Shown here: positions 15,737 to 23,835 of the stretch, piece by piece
How positions within the stretch are numbered: position 1 is the stretch's first letter
Layout of the letters: each line of letters opens with the position of its first letter
Origin: Rivibacter sp049446155
Lineage (GTDB): Bacteria > Pseudomonadota > Gammaproteobacteria > Burkholderiales > Burkholderiaceae_C
NCBI RefSeq assembly: GCF_049446155.1
Contig: NZ_JBMSEE010000006.1
Coordinates: 248,001-312,000, forward strand
DNA: 64,000 bases
Reading direction: 5' to 3'
The notes under the pieces: model-generated
Database searches by the model: none
What the model saw: the letters and a program-made list of their open reading frames with translations, nothing else
What the model was told of the DNA's origin: nothing
Program-made: the position numbers and the translations under genes

Positions 15737-16399
15737 ATGGATTTCCTGGCTCCCCTGCTGGCGGTGATCGCCGCCTACCTGATCGGATCGCTGTCGTTCG
15801 CGGTCATCGTCAGCCGCGCGTTTGGCCTCGCCGACCCGCGCAGCTACGGCTCCAAGAACCCGGGCGCGACCAACGTGCTGCGCTCGGGCCACAAGCACGC
15901 CGCGCTTCTCACGCTGGCCTTCGACGCGCTCAAGGGCTACCTGCCGGTGCTGCTGGTGCTGCTGTTCGGCGAGCGCTTCGGGCTGGGCGAGGGCACGGCC
16001 GCGGCGGTCGGGCTGGCGGCCTTCGTCGGCCACCTGTGGCCGGTGTTCTTCCGCTTCCAGGGCGGCAAGGGCGTGGCCACCGCCGCCGGGGTGCTGTTCG
16101 CGTTCAACCCCTGGCTGGGCCTGGCCACGCTGGCAAGCTTTGCGATCGTGGTGGCGTTCTCGCGCTACGTTTCGCTGGGCTCGATGGTTGCCGCGGCTTT
16201 CGCGCCCTTCTACCAGTTGCTGATCTGGGGCGGCGGCGCGATCGCGCTGGCCACCGGCGCGATGGGGCTGCTGCTGATCTGGCGCCACCAGGCCAACATC
16301 CGCAAGCTCTTGGCCGGCACCGAGAGCAAGCTCGGCCAGAAGGCGGCGCCGGGCGACGCCACCCCCCACAAGGCGGCGGGCAAGCCTCACCATCGCTGA
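15737..16399 (+). CDS. plsY: Acyl-phosphate glycerol-3-phosphate acyltransferase PlsY
   Basis: A 220-residue inner-membrane enzyme that acylates glycerol-3-phosphate from acyl-phosphate, the first step of phospholipid synthesis. It has about five transmembrane helices. The three catalytic motifs are visible: GSKNPGATNVLR near residue 38, the G-x-L-WPVFFRFQGGKGVAT region near residue 100, and FSRYVSLGSM near 140. The C-terminal ~20 residues are a polar extension rich in Lys, Ala and His. It closely follows ybaK (23-base gap). Confidence 0.96.
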   Translation: MDFLAPLLAVIAAYLIGSLSFAVIVSRAFGLADPRSYGSKNPGATNVLRSGHKHAALLTLAFDALKGYLPVLLVLLFGERFGLGEGTAAAVGLAAFVGHLWPVFFRFQGGKGVATAAGVLFAFNPWLGLATLASFAIVVAFSRYVSLGSMVAAAFAPFYQLLIWGGGAIALATGAMGLLLIWRHQANIRKLLAGTESKLGQKAAPGDATPHKAAGKPHHR

Positions 16400-16447
16400 A
16401 CTTTGCCGGCCGCGACGATTCGTTCACTTCACCACTCGACTGACACC

Positions 16448-16801
16448 ATGAGCTCTTCGATCCAGCGCTTCGACGTCGGCGCGCGACTGTCCGAGATGGC
16501 CGTGCACAACGGCACCGTCTACCTCGCCGGCCAGGTGGCCGGCGACGACAGCAAGGACATCCGCGGCCAGACCCAGGAGGTGCTCGCCGCGATCGACGCG
16601 CTGCTCGCGCGCGCCGGCACCGACAAGTCGCGCCTGCTGATGGTGCAGATCTTCATCAAGGACCTGGCCGACTTCCCGGCCATGAACGAGGTCTGGGAAG
16701 CCTGGCTGCCGGCCGGCGCCGCGCCGCCGCGCGCGACCGTGCAGGCCAACCTCGCCAAGCCGGGCTGGCGCGTCGAGATGGTGGTCACCGCGGCGCTGTG
16801 A
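16448..16801 (+). CDS. RidA/YjgF family protein (enamine/imine deaminase type)
   Basis: A 117-residue Rid-family protein. Conserved features are YLAGQVA, the helix containing DALLARAGTDKSRLL, WEAWLPAG and the catalytic arginine in PPRATVQANL near residue 98, followed by a glutamate in VEMVVTA. Those residues support imine hydrolysis that removes 2-aminoacrylate-type intermediates (family knowledge). Usual family length is about 115-130. It is on the same strand as plsY and the glutaredoxin-like gene, 48 and 31 bases away. The physiological substrate is not evident. Confidence 0.9.
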   Translation: MSSSIQRFDVGARLSEMAVHNGTVYLAGQVAGDDSKDIRGQTQEVLAAIDALLARAGTDKSRLLMVQIFIKDLADFPAMNEVWEAWLPAGAAPPRATVQANLAKPGWRVEMVVTAAL

Positions 16802-16832
16802 ATTCAGGCGGCGCGCGGCAAGGAGACAGCCC

Positions 16833-17228
16833 ATGAGTACGTTCTTCTCCCGCCACCGCCGCGCGCTGCAGTGGGCCATCGCGGCCGTGCTGCTGCTCGT
16901 GGGCGCCACCGCCTATGGCCTGTGGCAGGCGAGCGGCCGGCCCCACGACCTCGGCCGCGAGGCCGCGGCCCATGCGCAGCCGGGCGACATCTACGTCTAC
17001 TCGGCCACGACCTGCGGCACCTGCCGCAAGGCCAAGCTGTGGATGACGTACCACGGCATCCCTTATGAGTCCTGCGAGATCGACCGCGATGCCGACTGCC
17101 GTCGACGTTTCGACGCGCTGGGCGGCATCGGCACGCCGACCATGGTGGTGCGCGGCCAGACCCTGACCGGCTTTCGCACCGAGCTGATCGCCGAGCTCGT
17201 GGCCCGGCCGCGCGTCGCCTCGCGCTGA
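16833..17228 (+). CDS. Membrane-anchored glutaredoxin-like protein with CGTC active site
   Basis: A 131-residue protein with an AGGAG ribosome site. Residues ~12-32 are one transmembrane or uncleaved signal segment; the rest is a glutaredoxin/thioredoxin-fold domain. The active-site motif is CGTCRKAK near residue 62, with a cis-Pro turn in GTPTMVV and a GF-R ending typical of glutaredoxins. The domain should face the periplasm given the short positive N-terminus. A thiol-disulphide exchange role is likely; the partner is not shown. The next gene begins 3 bases after its stop. Confidence 0.85.
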   Translation: MSTFFSRHRRALQWAIAAVLLLVGATAYGLWQASGRPHDLGREAAAHAQPGDIYVYSATTCGTCRKAKLWMTYHGIPYESCEIDRDADCRRRFDALGGIGTPTMVVRGQTLTGFRTELIAELVARPRVASR

Positions 17229-17231
17229 ACG

Positions 17232-17867
17232 ATGCATCGCCGGCAGCTGCTGCTGAGCGCCGCGGCCGGGCTCGCGCTGGCCGCCTGCAAGCCGGTTCCG
17301 CGCGACCCGCGACAGCCGCCCCTGCCGCGCACCGCGCGCGTGCTGGCGCTGGGCGACAGCCTGACCGCCGGCGTCGGCGCCGACGCGGCGGCCGCCTGGC
17401 CGGCGGTGCTGGCCTCGCTGACCGGCTGGGAACTCGTCAACGAGGGCCGCAGCGGCGACACCACGGCCGGCGGCCTCGAGCGCTTGCGCGAGTTGCTCGC
17501 CGGCGCGCGTTTCGACGCCGTGATCGTCGGCCTTGGCGGCAACGACATGCTGCGTCGCCTGCCCGAACGCGACACGATCGCCAACCTCGAGACCCTGGCC
17601 GCGGCCGCCAAGGCGCACACCGCGCACACCGCGCTGATCGCGACGCCGCGACCGACGCTCGCCGGGCGCCTGGTCGGCTCGCTGTCGGATGCCGAGTTCT
17701 ACGCGGAGGTGGCCGAGCGCAGCGGCGTCGCGCTGATCCCGGGCGCGTATGCCGAGGTCCTGTCCAGGCCCGAGCTGCGTTCCGACGAGATCCACGCCAA
17801 CGCGGCGGGCTACGCGCAGGTGGCACGCGCGATCCACGCGCGGCTGGCGAAGCTGGGCTGGGTCTAG
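17232..17867 (+). CDS. GDSL/SGNH-family lipoprotein esterase (TesA/arylesterase type)
   Basis: A 211-residue lipoprotein with a short signal peptide and lipobox LAAC (C19). The catalytic serine is S43 in LALGDSLTAGVG (block I), the oxyanion Asn is in GLGGNDML (block III) and the DEIHANAAGY motif near residue 185 supplies the Asp-His pair (block V). This is the set of TesA-like lysophospholipase/arylesterases. Lipidation would put it in the inner or outer membrane facing the periplasm. It begins 3 bases after the glutaredoxin-like gene and is probably co-transcribed. Confidence 0.9.
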   Translation: MHRRQLLLSAAAGLALAACKPVPRDPRQPPLPRTARVLALGDSLTAGVGADAAAAWPAVLASLTGWELVNEGRSGDTTAGGLERLRELLAGARFDAVIVGLGGNDMLRRLPERDTIANLETLAAAAKAHTAHTALIATPRPTLAGRLVGSLSDAEFYAEVAERSGVALIPGAYAEVLSRPELRSDEIHANAAGYAQVARAIHARLAKLGWV

Positions 17868-17889
17868 GCGTCTGCGCGCAGACTCCTAG
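17864..17889. terminator. Palindromic hairpin between convergent genes
   Basis: CTAGG (17864-17868) and GTCTGCG (17870-17876) pair with CGCAGAC (17877-17883) and CCTAG (17885-17889), with one C/T mismatch. It overlaps the stop of the GDSL gene and precedes the end of the convergent gene at 17896. No strong T-run. Confidence 0.5.
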
Positions 17890-17895
17890 CGCCCG

Positions 17896-18525
17896 CTATT
17901 CGAGGCCGAGCAGCGCAGGGTTGCCGCGCCCGCGCCGCACCAGCACCGGCTGCTCGCTGTCGGTGAGGTCCACCACCGTGGTCGGCTGGCGCGGGCAGGC
18001 GCCGGCGCAGACCACGGCCTGGATCTGCTTCTCGAAGCGCGCGCGGATCTCGCGCGAGTCGTTCAGCGGCTCGGTCTCGCCGGGTGGGATCAGCGTGGTG
18101 CCCAGCAGCGGCTCGCCGAAGGTCTCGAGCAGCGACTGCGTGACCAGATGGTCGGGCACGCGCAGGCCCACGGTGCGGCGCGACGGATGGCTGACGCGGC
18201 GCGGCACTTCCTTGGTCGCTTCGAGCAGGAAGGTGAAGGGTCCCGGCGTCGCGGCCTTGAGCCAGCGGTACTGGCGGTTGTCGACGCGCGCATAGCTCGC
18301 GAGCTCGCTGAGGTCGCGGCACAGCAGCGTCAGGTGGTGCTTGTCGTCGACGCCGCGGATGCGCCGCAGCTGCTCGGCCGCGGCCTTGTCGTCGAGGTGG
18401 CACACCAGCGCGTAGCTGGAGTCGGTGGGGATCGCCGCGATGCCGCCGGCATGCAGGATCTGCGCGGCCTGCTTCAGCAGCCGGCCCTGCGGGTTGTCGG
18501 GGTGGACCTCGAAGAACTGGGCCAT
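17896..18525 (-). CDS. Sua5/YciO/YrdC-family L-threonylcarbamoyladenylate synthase-like protein
   Basis: A 209-residue single-domain protein of the YrdC fold. Key elements are the GGIAAIPTDSSYAL strand-loop near residue 28, RIRGVDDKHHLTLLCRDLSE (the usual K-R-P region reads DKHH), TPGPFTFLLEAT near residue 93 and VGLRVPDHLV. The family makes threonylcarbamoyl-AMP for tRNA t6A or, in the YciO branch, has a less certain role. The altered K-R-P motif and length favour YciO over TsaC. The gene is 9 bases downstream of the DMT transporter and forms the last gene of a PHP-DMT-YciO run. Confidence 0.88.
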   Translation of the reverse strand: MAQFFEVHPDNPQGRLLKQAAQILHAGGIAAIPTDSSYALVCHLDDKAAAEQLRRIRGVDDKHHLTLLCRDLSELASYARVDNRQYRWLKAATPGPFTFLLEATKEVPRRVSHPSRRTVGLRVPDHLVTQSLLETFGEPLLGTTLIPPGETEPLNDSREIRARFEKQIQAVVCAGACPRQPTTVVDLTDSEQPVLVRRGRGNPALLGLE

Positions 18526-18534
18526 CGCCCGATG

Positions 18535-19452
18535 CTATTCGGTGGTGGCCGTGTTCGCATTGGCACAAGCCGCCGAAACCGACGCTTCGCGGAAATTCAG
18601 CCACACCGCCGCGGCGCCGCAGGCCGCGACGACCGCCATGCCGACGAAGGCAATGCCGTCGGGCACGTGGCCGAAGGCGATCCAGCCGGTGAAGCTGGCA
18701 AACGCGATCTGCGCATAGGTGAAGGGCATCAGCACCGCCATCGGCGCGCGTGCGACCGCGAGGATGAACAGCAGGTGACCGGCCGTGCCCATGAAGCCGG
18801 CGAGCACGATCAGCGCCCAGGTCGCCGCGCCGGCTTCGGCCAGCGGCTGCGCCACCGGCACCGGCGCGAGCCACAGCGCCAGGCTCGCGATCGCGGTGCC
18901 GACCCCGCCGGTGTAGAAATGCGTCGTCAGCGGATGCTCCAGCCCCGACATGCGGCGCGTGAGCAGCTGGTAGGCCGCGTAGACGAAGGCCATCGCCAGC
19001 GGGATCAGCGCATACCAGCCGAACAGGCCCGAGCCGGGGCGGATCACGATCAGCGCGCCGACAAAGCCGCCGGCGATCAGCGCCAGGCGCCGCCGCGAGA
19101 CGTGCTCGTGCAGGAACAGCGCGGCGAGCACGGTCGTGATCACCGGCGTGAGCATGCCCACCGCGGTGTACTCCGCCACCGGCATGAACTGGATGCCCCA
19201 GAACAGCAGCGCGCTGGTCACCAGCAGCAGCGTGCCGCGCAGCGCCTGAAAGCGCGGGTGCGCGGTGCGAAACAGGTTGCCGCGCCCGCTCGCCGCGCGC
19301 AGACCCAGCCACAGCGTCATCGCCAACGCCTGGAACGCGTAGCGCACCCACAGCACCAGCAGCACCGGCAGCACCTGGCCGAGCTTCTTCGCGGTGGTGT
19401 CCAGCGTCGCGAAGCACAGGCCCATCGCGAGGATGAGCGCGATGCCCGCCAC
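18535..19452 (-). CDS. EamA/DMT-superfamily transporter
   Basis: About 305 residues with roughly ten transmembrane helices forming two EamA repeats (first ~10-135, second ~145-285). The first repeat contains ATLDTTAKKLGQ and WGIQFMPVAEYTAVGMLTPV, a pattern of the RhaT/YdcZ-like drug/metabolite transporters. The GTG at 19452 is chosen because it lies just before the first helix; an ATG at about 19413 is an alternative. It begins 38 bases after the PHP gene and ends 9 bases before the YciO-like gene. The transported solute is unknown. Confidence 0.85.
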   Translation of the reverse strand: MAGIALILAMGLCFATLDTTAKKLGQVLPVLLVLWVRYAFQALAMTLWLGLRAASGRGNLFRTAHPRFQALRGTLLLVTSALLFWGIQFMPVAEYTAVGMLTPVITTVLAALFLHEHVSRRRLALIAGGFVGALIVIRPGSGLFGWYALIPLAMAFVYAAYQLLTRRMSGLEHPLTTHFYTGGVGTAIASLALWLAPVPVAQPLAEAGAATWALIVLAGFMGTAGHLLFILAVARAPMAVLMPFTYAQIAFASFTGWIAFGHVPDGIAFVGMAVVAACGAAAVWLNFREASVSAACANANTATTE

Positions 19453-19490
19453 CGGATGCTCGACCTGCCCGCCCGGACGCGCGGGCGAGC

Positions 19491-20351
19491 TCAAGCGCCG
19501 ACCACCCGGTCTTCGAGAGCGGCCCAGACCGGCGTGAGGTCTGCGGGCAGCGAGGGCAGGGCGCCGAGGTCGGTGCGGCTTTCGTCGGGCGCGTGGAAAT
19601 CCGAGCCGCGCGAGGCCAGCAGGCCGAACTCGCGCGCCATGGCGGCGTACTTGAGCTGCTCGGCATCGTTGTGGCTGGAGGTCACGACCTCGACGCCGCG
19701 CCCGCCGTGGGCGACGAACTCGCTGAACAGCGCGTACTCCTCGGTGGGCGTGAACCGGTAGCGCGCCGGATGCGCGATCACCGCGATGCCGCCGGCGCCG
19801 GTGATCCAGCGCACCGCGTCGGCGAGCGCGGCCCAGCGGTGCGCAACGAAGCCGGGCTTGCCCTCGGTGAGGTAGCGGCGGAACACGCTCGCGGTGTCCG
19901 GGCAGCAGCCGGTCTCGACCAGATAGCGCGCGAAGTGCGTGCGCGAGATCAGCTCCGGGTTGCCGACGTACCGCAGCGCGCCCTCGTAGGCATCGGGGAT
20001 GCCGGCCTGCGCGAGTTGAGCGGCCATCTCGCGCGCGCGCCGCTCGCGCCCGCCGCGCGTCGCGGCCAGGCCCTCGGCGAGCGCGGCGTCGTCGATGTCG
20101 AAGCCCAGGCCGACGATGTGCACCGTCTCGCCGGCGAAGCTGACCGAGATCTCGCAGCCGCTGAGCCACGGCAGGCCCAGCGCGCGCGCGGCATCGCGGG
20201 CGCGCGCCAGACCGCCGAGTTCGTCATGGTCGGTCAGCGCCCACAGCTCGACGCCGTTGGCATGCGCGCGCGTGGCCAGGGCCTCGGGCGAAAGCGTGCC
20301 GTCGGAGACGTCGGAGTGGCAGTGCAGGTCTGCGTTGAGTGGGGCGGGCAT
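19491..20351 (-). CDS. PHP-domain phosphoesterase (RNase AM / nucleoside bisphosphatase type, YciV-like)
   Basis: A 286-residue PHP-family metal hydrolase. The N-terminus DLHCHSDVSDGTLSPE supplies the first metal ligands, ALTDHDELGG the second, GCEISV the third, VIAHPARYR near residue 190 the fourth and SRGSDFHAPDE near 250 the last. This order matches YciV/Rnm, which removes nucleotides from 5' ends of RNA and hydrolyses 3',5'-nucleoside bisphosphates (family knowledge). It is the first gene of a three-gene minus-strand run; its promoter should lie within 20352-20465. Confidence 0.9.
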   Translation of the reverse strand: MPAPLNADLHCHSDVSDGTLSPEALATRAHANGVELWALTDHDELGGLARARDAARALGLPWLSGCEISVSFAGETVHIVGLGFDIDDAALAEGLAATRGGRERRAREMAAQLAQAGIPDAYEGALRYVGNPELISRTHFARYLVETGCCPDTASVFRRYLTEGKPGFVAHRWAALADAVRWITGAGGIAVIAHPARYRFTPTEEYALFSEFVAHGGRGVEVVTSSHNDAEQLKYAAMAREFGLLASRGSDFHAPDESRTDLGALPSLPADLTPVWAALEDRVVGA

Positions 20352-20419
20352 CTGGAGGCCATTCTAGGAAGCGGCCATCCCCGCGTCGGTCGCGCGGGTG
20401 ACGGGCCTTCAGCCCGGAC

Positions 20420-20498
20420 CTCCCCCGCACGCGGGAGAGCGGGTGGGTCGGCTCCCTCGCCCTCGTCAGGGGGAAAGGGCGGGCGGTGAGGGGAGGCG
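20420..20498. repeat. Imperfect palindromic repeat region (REP-like) overlapping the kinase 3' end
   Basis: Alternating C-rich and G-rich blocks (CTCCCCCGC then GCGGGAG; CCCTCGCCCT then AGGGCGGGCGG and GAGGGG) form imperfect hairpins. This is the look of dispersed REP-type elements common in such genomes. The last codons of the histidine kinase (PSPPALSP) lie inside it, so that tail is probably repeat-derived. Confidence 0.35.
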
Positions 20499-21875
20499 CT
20501 GCAGCATCGCCTGAAACCCCCGCTGACCATCCTCGCGCGGGCCGAAGCGCGGTGCGAGCCCGTGCAGCGCGGCGATGCGCGCAACGATCGACAGCCCCAG
20601 GCCGCTGCCGATGCCGTGGCTCCCCGGGGCGCGCCAGTAGCGGTCACCCAGGCGCGGCAGGTGCTCGGGCGCGACGCCCGGGCCTTCGTCGACCACGGTG
20701 ACGCGGTCGTGCGCGAAGCGCAGCGTGACCGTGCTGCCGCGCGCGCTCATGCGCAGCGCGTTGTCGACCAGGTTGCGCAGCATCACCTGCACCAATGCCG
20801 GCTCGCCGCTGAGCGGCAAGGGCGCGCGTGCGTCGGCCGGCCACTCGACCGCCAACTCGACGCCCGTCTCGTGCGCCAGGGCCATCGTGTCGCTCAGGAC
20901 CTCGGCCACGACGCTGTGCCAGTCGATCGGCTGGCGGTTGGTCAGTGCCGCGCGCGGCTCCAGGCGCGCGAGCATCAGCATCTGCGTGACCAGGCGCGAC
21001 AGGCGCTCGAGGCCGAGACCCAGCTGCGCCAGCGCCTGCGGATCGTTCTGGCCGGCCGGCGCGAGCTGTAGCGCGTCCCATTGCGCGCGCAGCGCCGCGA
21101 TCGGCGTGCGCAGCTCGTGCGCGGCATCGGCGGTGAAGCGGCGCTCGCGCTCTAGCGCCGCGCGAATGCGCTCGAACAGCCCGTTCATCGATGCGGCCAG
21201 CGGCCGCAGGTCGCTGGGCAGGCGCTCGACGGGCAGCGCGGCCAGATCGTCCGGCGCGCGGCGGTGCAGGTCCGCGCCCAGTGCCGCGAGCGGACGCAGC
21301 GCGCCGGTGACTGCGGCGGCCATCGCCATCAGGAGCAGCGGCAGCATCAGCAGCCACGGCAGCATCTGGCTGGCGATGAAGTCGCGCACGACCTCGTCGC
21401 GCTCGTGGGCGATCTGCCCCACGGCGACCAGCCAGCTGCCATCGGCCGCCTGCAGGTAGTAGGTGCGCCACTCGGCACCATCGAGCTGCATGTCGACGAA
21501 GCCGGCGGCCTGCGGCCGGTAGGGCAGCTGTGTGCCCTCGCGGTCGACCAGCAGCAGTTCGCCGCGCCGGTTCCACACCGCCACGGCAACATCCTGCAGA
21601 TCGGCCGCGCCCTGCGGTCCGCTGGCCATCGCCGTGCTCGGGCGCGGCTCGATCGCGTCGATCGAGGCGCCGGGCAGCGTGGCCTGCAGCTGGCGCGCGA
21701 GTCGGATCAGCTCGGTATCGAACAGCTCGTTGATCTCATGGCGCGCGCGGTCCACGCTGAACAGCAGCACCACGCTCCACACCGCCGGCGCCGCGAGCGC
21801 GATCAGCCACAGCAGGCGCTGGCGCAGCGTGAGCCCGGCGAGCCAGCGGCGCATCGTCGACAGCGGGCCCCTCAT
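20466..21875 (-). CDS. Sensor histidine kinase, QseC/TctE type
   Basis: A 469-residue inner-membrane kinase. Transmembrane helices lie at ~21-41 and ~170-192 with a ~130-residue periplasmic sensor between them, then HAMP (~193-245), a dimerisation domain with phospho-accepting H253 in ADAAHELRTP, and an ATPase domain with the N box LVDNALRMS, VVDEGPGV and GSGLGLSIV. It phosphorylates the OmpR-type regulator whose gene overlaps its start by one base (TGATG). The short C-terminal PSPPALSP lies in a repeat region. The signal is unknown. Confidence 0.93.
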   Translation of the reverse strand: MRGPLSTMRRWLAGLTLRQRLLWLIALAAPAVWSVVLLFSVDRARHEINELFDTELIRLARQLQATLPGASIDAIEPRPSTAMASGPQGAADLQDVAVAVWNRRGELLLVDREGTQLPYRPQAAGFVDMQLDGAEWRTYYLQAADGSWLVAVGQIAHERDEVVRDFIASQMLPWLLMLPLLLMAMAAAVTGALRPLAALGADLHRRAPDDLAALPVERLPSDLRPLAASMNGLFERIRAALERERRFTADAAHELRTPIAALRAQWDALQLAPAGQNDPQALAQLGLGLERLSRLVTQMLMLARLEPRAALTNRQPIDWHSVVAEVLSDTMALAHETGVELAVEWPADARAPLPLSGEPALVQVMLRNLVDNALRMSARGSTVTLRFAHDRVTVVDEGPGVAPEHLPRLGDRYWRAPGSHGIGSGLGLSIVARIAALHGLAPRFGPREDGQRGFQAMLQRLPSPPALSP

Positions 21876-22546
21876 CAGCCGAGGTCCCGCGCGTCGCCGA
21901 GCGCATAGCCCACGCCGCGCACGGTGCGCACGAGCTTGGGATGCAGCTTGCGGCGCAGATGGTGGACATGCACCTCGAGCGCGTTGCTCTCGATCTCATG
22001 GCCGAAGGCGTAGAGCTTGTCCTCGATCAGGCGGCGCGGCAGCACGCGCTGCGCATTGGCCAGCAGCAGCTCGAGCAGCGCGGCCTCGCGCGCGGTGAGC
22101 TCCACGGGACGATCGCGCCACACGGCGGTCTTGGCCTCGGGCCGGTAGGTGAGCGGGCCGTGCTGCCAGACCGGGTCGGTGCGGCCGGCGCTTCGGCGGC
22201 GCATCGCGCGCAGTCGCGCGGCGATTTCGGCGGTGTCGCAGGGCTTGATGAGGTAGTCGTCGGCGCCGCTGTCCAGGCCCTCGATGCGCTGCTCCAGCGC
22301 GTCGCGCGCGGTCAGCACCAGCACCGGCATCGCGAGGCCGCTCGCGCGCCAGCGCTTGAGCCACTCGATGCCGTCGCGCCCCGGCAGGCCGAGGTCGAGC
22401 ATCACCGCGTCGTAGTCGGTGCCGGCCAGCGCGGCGTCGGCCTGCTGGCCGTCGCGGAACCAGTCGACCGCGAAGCCGAGCGCGGCCAGGCCGCGCGCGA
22501 GGCCGTCGCCGAGCAGGGGGTCGTCTTCGACGATCAGTACGCGCAT
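21875..22546 (-). CDS. OmpR-family response regulator, QseB type
   Basis: A 223-residue response regulator. The receiver has the acidic pocket VEDD near residue 8, phospho-acceptor D51 (VMLDLGLPG) and the switch lysine in YLIKP. The C-terminal winged helix carries ELTAREAALLELLLANAQRV, and VHHLRRKLHP with VRTVRGVGYAL. The ATG at 22546 is used because the receiver begins MRVLIVEDD; an upstream extension to 22651 is not family-like. It is the first gene of the operon with the kinase. Likely self-regulated, but I see no convincing QseB box upstream. Confidence 0.95.
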   Translation of the reverse strand: MRVLIVEDDPLLGDGLARGLAALGFAVDWFRDGQQADAALAGTDYDAVMLDLGLPGRDGIEWLKRWRASGLAMPVLVLTARDALEQRIEGLDSGADDYLIKPCDTAEIAARLRAMRRRSAGRTDPVWQHGPLTYRPEAKTAVWRDRPVELTAREAALLELLLANAQRVLPRRLIEDKLYAFGHEIESNALEVHVHHLRRKLHPKLVRTVRGVGYALGDARDLG

Positions 22547-22759
22547 CGTTCGTGATGAAGGTCGGTGTAGTGGTTCGTGCAGGCCCGGCAACTGTAGCGA
22601 GACGGGCGTGCCGTCTCGCACCGGCGCGGCGGCCTTGTCTTGTTTGGGCACCGAGCGTTCATTCTCCTCTCAGTCACCGTCGCACACCCTGAAGTGGGAT
22701 GCCGCGAGACGCGGTGTCTTCTCAGCATGGCATGACCAACAACGAGGAGGAGAGGGTGC

Positions 22760-23827
22760 ATGACGCAAGGTGACGAGCGAGTCGCAAGGTGCTTGCGACG
22801 CGTCGATGGCACGCCCATCGCCTCCGACACTCTGGGTCAGGAGGTGAAGCCGGGGTTGCTCAAGGCCAGGCGTGCGATCGCGCTCGCATGCCTCGCGGCT
22901 TGCCTTGGCCTGGCAGCGTGCGGCGTCGGTGACGCCGTGAAGCCGCGACAAGATCGGCTTGCCGTCGCTGGATCGAGCGCCACGGCGATCGACGCCACGG
23001 GCATCCGGCCGGACGTGTTGTCGTTTCTCGACGGGCTCGGCGTGAGCGGTGCGCCGCGGGCCATCTTGTATGGCGCGGCCCGTGCCATGCAGGCGACCTT
23101 GACGGTCGACCTGACCCGCCGCGCCGACCTGCAGTTGGTGGTGGACAAGCTTGCGCAAGCTCGCGCTTGCATGCGCGTCCACTTTCAGGACGCGGCTTCG
23201 CAATGGACGCTGCTGGAAGCGCTCACCTACAACACCTTCCCCAGACGTATTCGTCACGGGCTGTTCGTCATCGCCAGCTACTTGCTCGACCTCTGGCCCG
23301 ACAACACCGCTTGTTCGACAGCGCCGCCGCCACCGCCACCGCCACCGCCACCGCCGCCTCCCCCACCTCCACCTCCCTCTGCCGGTCAGCTGCTTCGCCA
23401 GGAGTTTTCTCGGCTGGAGCAGCAGGGCGTGCTACCGGTCCTGGACCGCGGCACGGACCTTCGCGGACCGGATGCCAACGACAACGGCGTGCGCGACGAC
23501 ATCGAGGCCTACATCGCGTCACTGCCGATCAGTGACGCGCAAAAGCGGGCCTCGATGCAGACCGCTCGGGTGCAGCAGAAGTCGTTGCTGATCGACCTGA
23601 GCGACCGGGCGGCGGTAAGAGCTCTAGGCGATGCCAGCATGGCAGCTACGGCATGCATGGGATCTGTCTTTGAAGACAGCCCAGAGGATCGGTCTGACGA
23701 ACTGAGCCTCAAGATCGAAGCCATCACCGCCAACACGCCCGAGCGCGCCAAGCGATACATCAAGTACATGGCCGCCCTGTCAGGCACGTCGTCCGCGTAC
23801 CCGGAGCACGACACCTGCGAGCCCTGA
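22760..23827 (+). CDS. Lipoprotein with two copies of an unknown domain joined by a polyproline linker
   Basis: A 355-residue protein with a strong AGGAGGAGAGG leader before the ATG. The signal peptide is unusually long (about 53 residues) and ends in a lipobox, LAAC (C54). Domain A (~95-192) and domain C (~275-352) share the pattern ACM, F-(Q/E)-D, LEALT/IEAIT, NT-x2-R-x2-R and a closing (D/N)-TAC/DTC, so they are an internal duplication with paired cysteines. They are separated by 18 prolines and a DANDNGVRDDIEAYI segment resembling a calcium-binding dockerin/TSP3-type loop. I do not recognise the domain. A cell-envelope location is likely. It diverges from the QseB-like gene, so it might be its target. 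Confidence 0.8.
   Translation: MTQGDERVARCLRRVDGTPIASDTLGQEVKPGLLKARRAIALACLAACLGLAACGVGDAVKPRQDRLAVAGSSATAIDATGIRPDVLSFLDGLGVSGAPRAILYGAARAMQATLTVDLTRRADLQLVVDKLAQARACMRVHFQDAASQWTLLEALTYNTFPRRIRHGLFVIASYLLDLWPDNTACSTAPPPPPPPPPPPPPPPPPPSAGQLLRQEFSRLEQQGVLPVLDRGTDLRGPDANDNGVRDDIEAYIASLPISDAQKRASMQTARVQQKSLLIDLSDRAAVRALGDASMAATACMGSVFEDSPEDRSDELSLKIEAITANTPERAKRYIKYMAALSGTSSAYPEHDTCEP
23324..23377 (+). repeat. Proline-codon microsatellite (CCGCCA-type)
   Basis: Eighteen consecutive proline codons, the first part an almost perfect CCGCCA hexanucleotide repeat. Slippage by six bases would stay in frame and only change linker length. Confidence 0.85.
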
Positions 23828-23835
23828 CGCGTCTC

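Noticed and set aside
17896..18525. TsaC (essential t6A enzyme) as a firm call
   Set aside because: The K-R-P region reads DKHH and length fits YciO; only the family-level name can be supported.
23324..23377. CRISPR-like or tandem repeat array
   Set aside because: The repeat is a six-base proline-codon microsatellite within a coding frame; no spacers exist.
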